Notes under the pieces: model-generated
The model's database searches: none
What the model was told of the DNA's origin: nothing
The model's input: the letters and a program-made list of their open reading frames with translations, nothing else
Made by a program: the position numbers and the translations under genes
In this document: positions 15,522 through 18,613 of the stretch, in pieces
How positions within the stretch are numbered: the stretch's first letter is position 1
Layout of the letters: every line of letters begins with the position of its first letter
From: Acidobacteriaceae bacterium
GTDB lineage: Bacteria; Acidobacteriota; Terriglobia; Terriglobales; Acidobacteriaceae
Reading direction: 5' to 3'
Assembly (NCBI GenBank): GCA_003166055.1
Contig: PMWR01000229.1
Coordinates: forward strand, 2,173-20,785
DNA: 18,613 nt

Positions 15522-16082
15522 CTACTTCGCGCTGGCCGCGACCTTCTTAACCGCTGTCTTCTTTTTCACGGGCGGCGTCTTTTTCGTAACAGGCGCCTTC
15601 TTCTTCGCCGCCCTCTTAGGCTCTGCCGCGTCCGCGACCGGCTTGGCTTTCGCTGAGGCCTTGGTGCGGACGGCGCGCGTCTTCGCCGCCAGGGCGGCCT
15701 TCAGTTCAGCGTCAAATTCCGCCGGCGTCAACGGACGCGCCGACTTTCGCAGCCGCTCAATGTCATAGAACGCGCGGCGCTCCGACAAAAATACGTGCAC
15801 GACGAAGTCCACATAATCGAGCAGTATCCAGTGGCCCTGCCGGCGTCCCTCCACAGAGTTGGGCACAGCGCCAAACTCCTTTTTGAGGCGATGCTCAACT
15901 TCGTCGGCGATGGCGATCGCCTGGCGGTCGTTGGTGGCCGATGTCACCAGGAAAAAGTCCGATAGGCCGGCGTCGATCGGGTCGAGTTCAAGGATGCGGG
16001 TGTCTTCGCCCTTCTTGCTTTCACAGGCGGCCGCGGCGGCCTGGACCAGAAGGCGGGTTTGGTGTGCTTGGGTCGTTGTCAT
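15522..16082 (-). CDS. rsfS: Ribosomal silencing factor RsfS with Lys-rich C-terminal tail
   Basis: 186 aa from ATG 16082. A TTG at 16136 could extend the protein by 18 residues; neither has a good ribosome-binding site, and the ATG fits the domain start. The RsfS/Iojap domain spans about residues 8-113 (ILELDPIDAGLSDFFLVTSATNDRQ, then EGRRQGHWILLDYVDFVVHVF, then RAFYDIERL). RsfS binds ribosomal protein uL14 on the 50S subunit and blocks subunit joining in poor growth conditions. From about residue 134 to the end the chain is a low-complexity Lys/Ala/Pro/Thr tail with sixteen lysines in 53 residues and repeated KK/KKK, like histone-H1 tails. The core family lacks this (members are often about 105-140 aa). 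The gene sits directly downstream of nadD, a classic neighbour pair. Confidence 0.94.
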   Translation of the reverse strand: MTTTQAHQTRLLVQAAAAACESKKGEDTRILELDPIDAGLSDFFLVTSATNDRQAIAIADEVEHRLKKEFGAVPNSVEGRRQGHWILLDYVDFVVHVFLSERRAFYDIERLRKSARPLTPAEFDAELKAALAAKTRAVRTKASAKAKPVADAAEPKRAAKKKAPVTKKTPPVKKKTAVKKVAASAK

Positions 16083-16157
16083 TCGGTAGAAAAGTTCTCC
16101 ATCCTCAATCGTAGTCTCTCCATCAACCACGGGCAAGCCGGAGCCTTCTGAAGCGCT

Positions 16158-16904
16158 TTATCCGTAAAGGCCGTGGGCGCGAATGTACTCGAATACGGCG
16201 TCGGGCAGAAGTTTGCCGCCCGACTCGGGTGCGGCTGACAGAGCGTCCTCGCGTTCTCTAATCTGATCGCGAATCTGTGAGGCGCTGATGTCCGCCTGCA
16301 GCCCCGGCAGCAGATACAAAGGAGCACTCTCTCCGGCTGGATTGTGAAGCATATAGGTGCGCATTTCTACCGCGGCGCCGCCCGGCTCAGCCCTGGTCGT
16401 AGCCTCCAGCGTTAAGCCCAATGGCAGTGCAGTCCGCAGCCCCCTGATCCACTCCTCCGGCCGCTGTCCGGGCCGCGAAGCCACAATCAGCGAAGCAACA
16501 AACGGAATCTCCGCCGCACGATGCCAGCGATGCAGCCCGAAGAACGAGTCTGCGCCCATCAGGCAAAACAGCGCGCCCTCCGGCGGCAACCCCGCACGGA
16601 GTGCCTGCAGTGTTTCCAATGTGAAGTTTGGCGCCCCAGAGGCCTTGGGCGCATCCGCCAGTGAAACCCCAAACCCCGCCTCGCCGGCAACGGCCAGCTC
16701 GGTCATTGCCAGCCGATCCTGAAAGCTCGCGGTCGATCCCTGCGGCTTCAGCGGCTGCGCGCCCACAGGCGCAAACAGCACCGTATCCAAAGCCAGCGCG
16801 ACGCGAGCCGCGCGCGCCACAGCCAGATGGCCCAGATGGGGCGGGTCAAAGCTTCCGCCAAAAAAAGCGACGCGGCGGCCACTCGGGTTGGTCCCAGGCT
16901 CCAT
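16158..16904 (-). CDS. nadD: Nicotinate-nucleotide adenylyltransferase
   Basis: 248 aa from ATG 16904, selected because the nucleotidyltransferase motif follows within 17 residues; the longer reading to 17246 runs antisense through the VKOR gene and is not credible. NadD transfers AMP from ATP to nicotinate mononucleotide, the penultimate step of NAD synthesis. Motifs: FFGGSFDPPHLGHLAVAR (14-31, containing the H-x-G-H nucleotide-binding signature as HLGH), LFAPVGAQPLK (substrate loop), LMGADSFFGLHRWH, and the C-terminal ISASQIRDQI, equivalent to the SSTxIR motif. The chain is slightly longer than many NadD proteins because of an insertion in the middle (about residues 135-175). It is followed by rsfS after 75 bp on the same strand and is divergent from the VKOR gene (60 bp). 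Confidence 0.95.
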   Translation of the reverse strand: MEPGTNPSGRRVAFFGGSFDPPHLGHLAVARAARVALALDTVLFAPVGAQPLKPQGSTASFQDRLAMTELAVAGEAGFGVSLADAPKASGAPNFTLETLQALRAGLPPEGALFCLMGADSFFGLHRWHRAAEIPFVASLIVASRPGQRPEEWIRGLRTALPLGLTLEATTRAEPGGAAVEMRTYMLHNPAGESAPLYLLPGLQADISASQIRDQIREREDALSAAPESGGKLLPDAVFEYIRAHGLYG

Positions 16905-16964
16905 CTGCCTATCGTATCGCGCAGGGACTACGCAAAGCGCTCTGCTAGCATCGGACTCATTGAG

Positions 16965-17372
16965 ATGCGATACCTGATTGCACTTCTTGCCCTGGCCGGC
17001 GTGGTGGTTTCCGCTCTCGCGCTGCGCGTGCACTACGACACCGGAACCGAGCCCTGCTCCATCAACGAAAAGTGGGACTGCGGCATCGTGAACCACAGCC
17101 CGTTCGCCATGATTGGCCCTGTCCCCGTCGCGGCCATCGGCATCGCCGGCTATCTCGCCCTCACTGGCCTCGCTCTCGCCCGCAAGCGCAGCCTGTTGGC
17201 GATTGCCTCGGTCCTTGGGCTCGGCTTCGCGCTCTATCTCTCCCACATCGAAAAGTCCGTCCTTGAAGTCTGGTGCCTCTACTGCGTCATTTCGCAGGCA
17301 ATCATCGCTCTGATGACAATCCTGAGCATCGGATGGAAGCTATCCGAGCGCTGGTCAAAAGGGCGGACGTAA
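16965..17372 (+). CDS. Vitamin K epoxide reductase (VKOR) family membrane protein
   Basis: 135 aa from ATG 16965; the upstream extension to 16827 would overlap nadD and precede the first membrane segment with unrelated sequence. About four membrane segments are visible (2-21, 52-74, 76-94, 108-124). All catalytic landmarks of VKOR are present: the loop pair C31-x7-C39 (CSINEKWDC), S45 six residues later (equivalent to the conserved Ser/Thr), and the membrane CxxC C104-L-Y-C107 in EVWCLYC. In bacteria these proteins re-oxidise a periplasmic thioredoxin-like oxidase (DsbA role), passing electrons to quinone. This is the minimal form without a fused thioredoxin domain, so its partner must be encoded elsewhere; the redoxin at 8220-8777 is cytoplasmic and not an obvious partner. 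Confidence 0.92.
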   Translation: MRYLIALLALAGVVVSALALRVHYDTGTEPCSINEKWDCGIVNHSPFAMIGPVPVAAIGIAGYLALTGLALARKRSLLAIASVLGLGFALYLSHIEKSVLEVWCLYCVISQAIIALMTILSIGWKLSERWSKGRT

Positions 17373-17477
17373 CAAACCGAATAAGGTGCGATCGACGCCA
17401 TTGAGCTAGCCTCACGCCCCGTTTATTGCTCTGTTATCTCCAACGCGCTCTCACGCTGATAAAATCGAACTGAAGCC

Positions 17478-18613
17478 ATGCTCAAGGGAAGATACGCAAG
17501 CTGGATGTATGAGTGGGAAACGCGGCTGACCACGCGCGACGAAAACCGCGTCGTTCGCCCATTGGAGTGGGGCTTCGAATGGATCGAGCCCTTTCTCGAG
17601 GCAAACGGATTCAGCTCAGCCATCCCCGGCCCTGAAGTTGTTCGCGATCCCGCTGCCGCCGAAGCAGCCATGGTCCGCATCAACCAGCTCCTCATCCGCC
17701 ACAGCGACAAGTTCTTCGGCTACGAGCGCCCCACCGATTTCCGTCTCGAAGAGCGCCATCCCCAGCTCTACCCCACCAACGTCCGCCCCGAAACGCTAGC
17801 CCAGGACGCTGCGATTCGCCAGCAGGCCGCCGAGGGAAAGCTCCCGCCGGCGCAGTTTCTCCGCTTCACCTCGCCCGAGCGGACACCCTACTCAGAAAAC
17901 GATCAGGTCAATGCGCGCTGGTACCCCGCTCCCGAGCACAAAGACCCCAAACGTCCCAGGCAGGCCATCGTGGTGCTGCCCCAGTGGAACTCCGACGGCT
18001 TCAGTCACAATTCGCTGTGCACCCTGTTCAATCGCATGGGCGTATCCGCGCTGCGCCTGTCCATGCCCTACCATGACATTCGCCGCCCCGCGGAGTTGGA
18101 GCGCTCCGACTACTCCGTCAGCGCCAACATCGGCCGCACGCTCGCGGCCTGCCGCCAGGCAGTCGTCGACATCCGCTGCTGCATTGACTGGCTCGAGGAG
18201 CAGGGCTACGAGCACTTCGGCGTCCTCGGCACCAGCCTCGGCTCCTGCTATGCCTTTCTTGCCAGCACTCATGACCCGCGCATCCGTGTGAATGCCTTCA
18301 ATCACGCCTCCACGGCCTTCGGCGACGTCACCTGGGCAGGCCAGAGCACGCGCCACGTCAAGCAGGCCCTCGAGGAAGCCGGCCTCACCCAGGACCGCGT
18401 CCGCGCCCTATGGTCTGCTGTCAGCCCCTGCTACTACTATCCCAAGTTCTCCGGCCCTGAAGCCGGCGGTCCCAGCAAGAGCGTCCTGCTGGTCTACGCC
18501 GACTACGACCTGACCTTCCCCCGCGAGTACTCACTCCAGGTAGTCGAAGCCTTCCGCCACCATCGCCTCAACTTCGAGCCCCGCGTGCTCCCCTGCGGCC
18601 ACTACACCACCGG
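17478..18613 (+). CDS. Alpha/beta hydrolase family protein, truncated by the window end
   Basis: 378 codons are visible from ATG 17478 with no stop. The start is preceded by TGAAG only, a weak ribosome-binding site. Residues 160-378 form an alpha/beta-hydrolase core: strand AIVVLPQWN (163-171), the nucleophile elbow GTSLG with S253, an acidic residue candidate D344 in VYADYDLTFP, and H375 in LPCGHYTT at the expected C-terminal place. The N-terminal about 150 residues are an extra region without a known motif. The pattern reminds me of the ABHD18 (DUF2048)-like group, known in bacteria only as hypothetical hydrolases. There is no signal peptide. It follows the VKOR gene by 105 bp and has no obvious functional link to it. 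The substrate is unknown. Confidence 0.85.
   Translation, partial: MLKGRYASWMYEWETRLTTRDENRVVRPLEWGFEWIEPFLEANGFSSAIPGPEVVRDPAAAEAAMVRINQLLIRHSDKFFGYERPTDFRLEERHPQLYPTNVRPETLAQDAAIRQQAAEGKLPPAQFLRFTSPERTPYSENDQVNARWYPAPEHKDPKRPRQAIVVLPQWNSDGFSHNSLCTLFNRMGVSALRLSMPYHDIRRPAELERSDYSVSANIGRTLAACRQAVVDIRCCIDWLEEQGYEHFGVLGTSLGSCYAFLASTHDPRIRVNAFNHASTAFGDVTWAGQSTRHVKQALEEAGLTQDRVRALWSAVSPCYYYPKFSGPEAGGPSKSVLLVYADYDLTFPREYSLQVVEAFRHHRLNFEPRVLPCGHYTT

Noticed and set aside
16905..17246. N-terminal extension of NadD by 114 residues
   Set aside because: It would be antisense to the VKOR gene, which has intact catalytic cysteines, and NadD homology begins just after ATG 16904.

Overview
The window looks like chromosomal DNA of a GC-rich Gram-negative bacterium. 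I think Acidobacteriota (Terriglobia-like) is most likely. This rests on the flavour of the encoded proteins: secreted M20 and VOC enzymes, a BIG2-repeat lipoprotein, a Lys-rich RsfS, and a C-rich intergenic block of a type I associate with that group. There is no rRNA or other phylogenetic marker, so the assignment is an inference. I found no tRNA, rRNA, CRISPR array, IS element or prophage.

Layout, left to right. (1) 1-2417: a divergent pair of exported proteins, a double-VOC-domain protein on the minus strand (its C-terminus lies outside the window) and an M20 metallopeptidase on the plus strand. (2) 2466-3577: a toxin-antitoxin pocket. A lone antitoxin-like small gene is followed by an intact DUF1778 (TacA-like) / GNAT acetyltransferase (TacT-like) pair, which has its own promoter with an inverted repeat between the -35 and -10. 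(3) 3650-8174: housekeeping genes mfd (transcription-repair coupling factor) and galU (UTP-glucose-1-phosphate uridylyltransferase) on the plus strand. (4) 8220-11615: five co-directional minus-strand genes, transcribed right to left: two tandem DUF488 proteins, a dual-OB-like protein, ruvB, and a thioredoxin-like redoxin. The redoxin is flanked by a perfect 15-bp inverted repeat. (5) 11854-15057: a very large predicted surface lipoprotein with about eight Ig-like (BIG2-type) repeats, preceded by a TTGACA-17-TATCCT promoter and followed by a strong terminator hairpin. (6) 15106-15521: a non-coding, partly A/T-rich stretch with a perfect stem-loop and a C8 run. (7) 15522-16904: nadD-rsfS on the minus strand, with rsfS carrying a histone-H1-like Lys/Ala/Pro tail. 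(8) 16965-17372: a minimal VKOR-family membrane thiol oxidoreductase, divergent from nadD. (9) 17478 to the end: an alpha/beta hydrolase cut by the window edge.

The most interesting accessory feature is the DUF488a-DUF488b-dual-OB module, read directly into ruvB. The two DUF488 paralogues keep the same Cys-x7-Cys / HCHRR signature, their genes overlap by 61 nt, and the first has a C-terminal QPALF that resembles a beta-clamp-binding peptide. Together with a putative nucleic-acid-binding OB protein and the Holliday-junction motor, this suggests a DNA- or nucleotide-related pathway whose activity I cannot name. Secondary points are the TTAGC repeat cluster around the redoxin gene, the operator-like repeat of the TA module, the RsfS tail, and the structured intergenic region.
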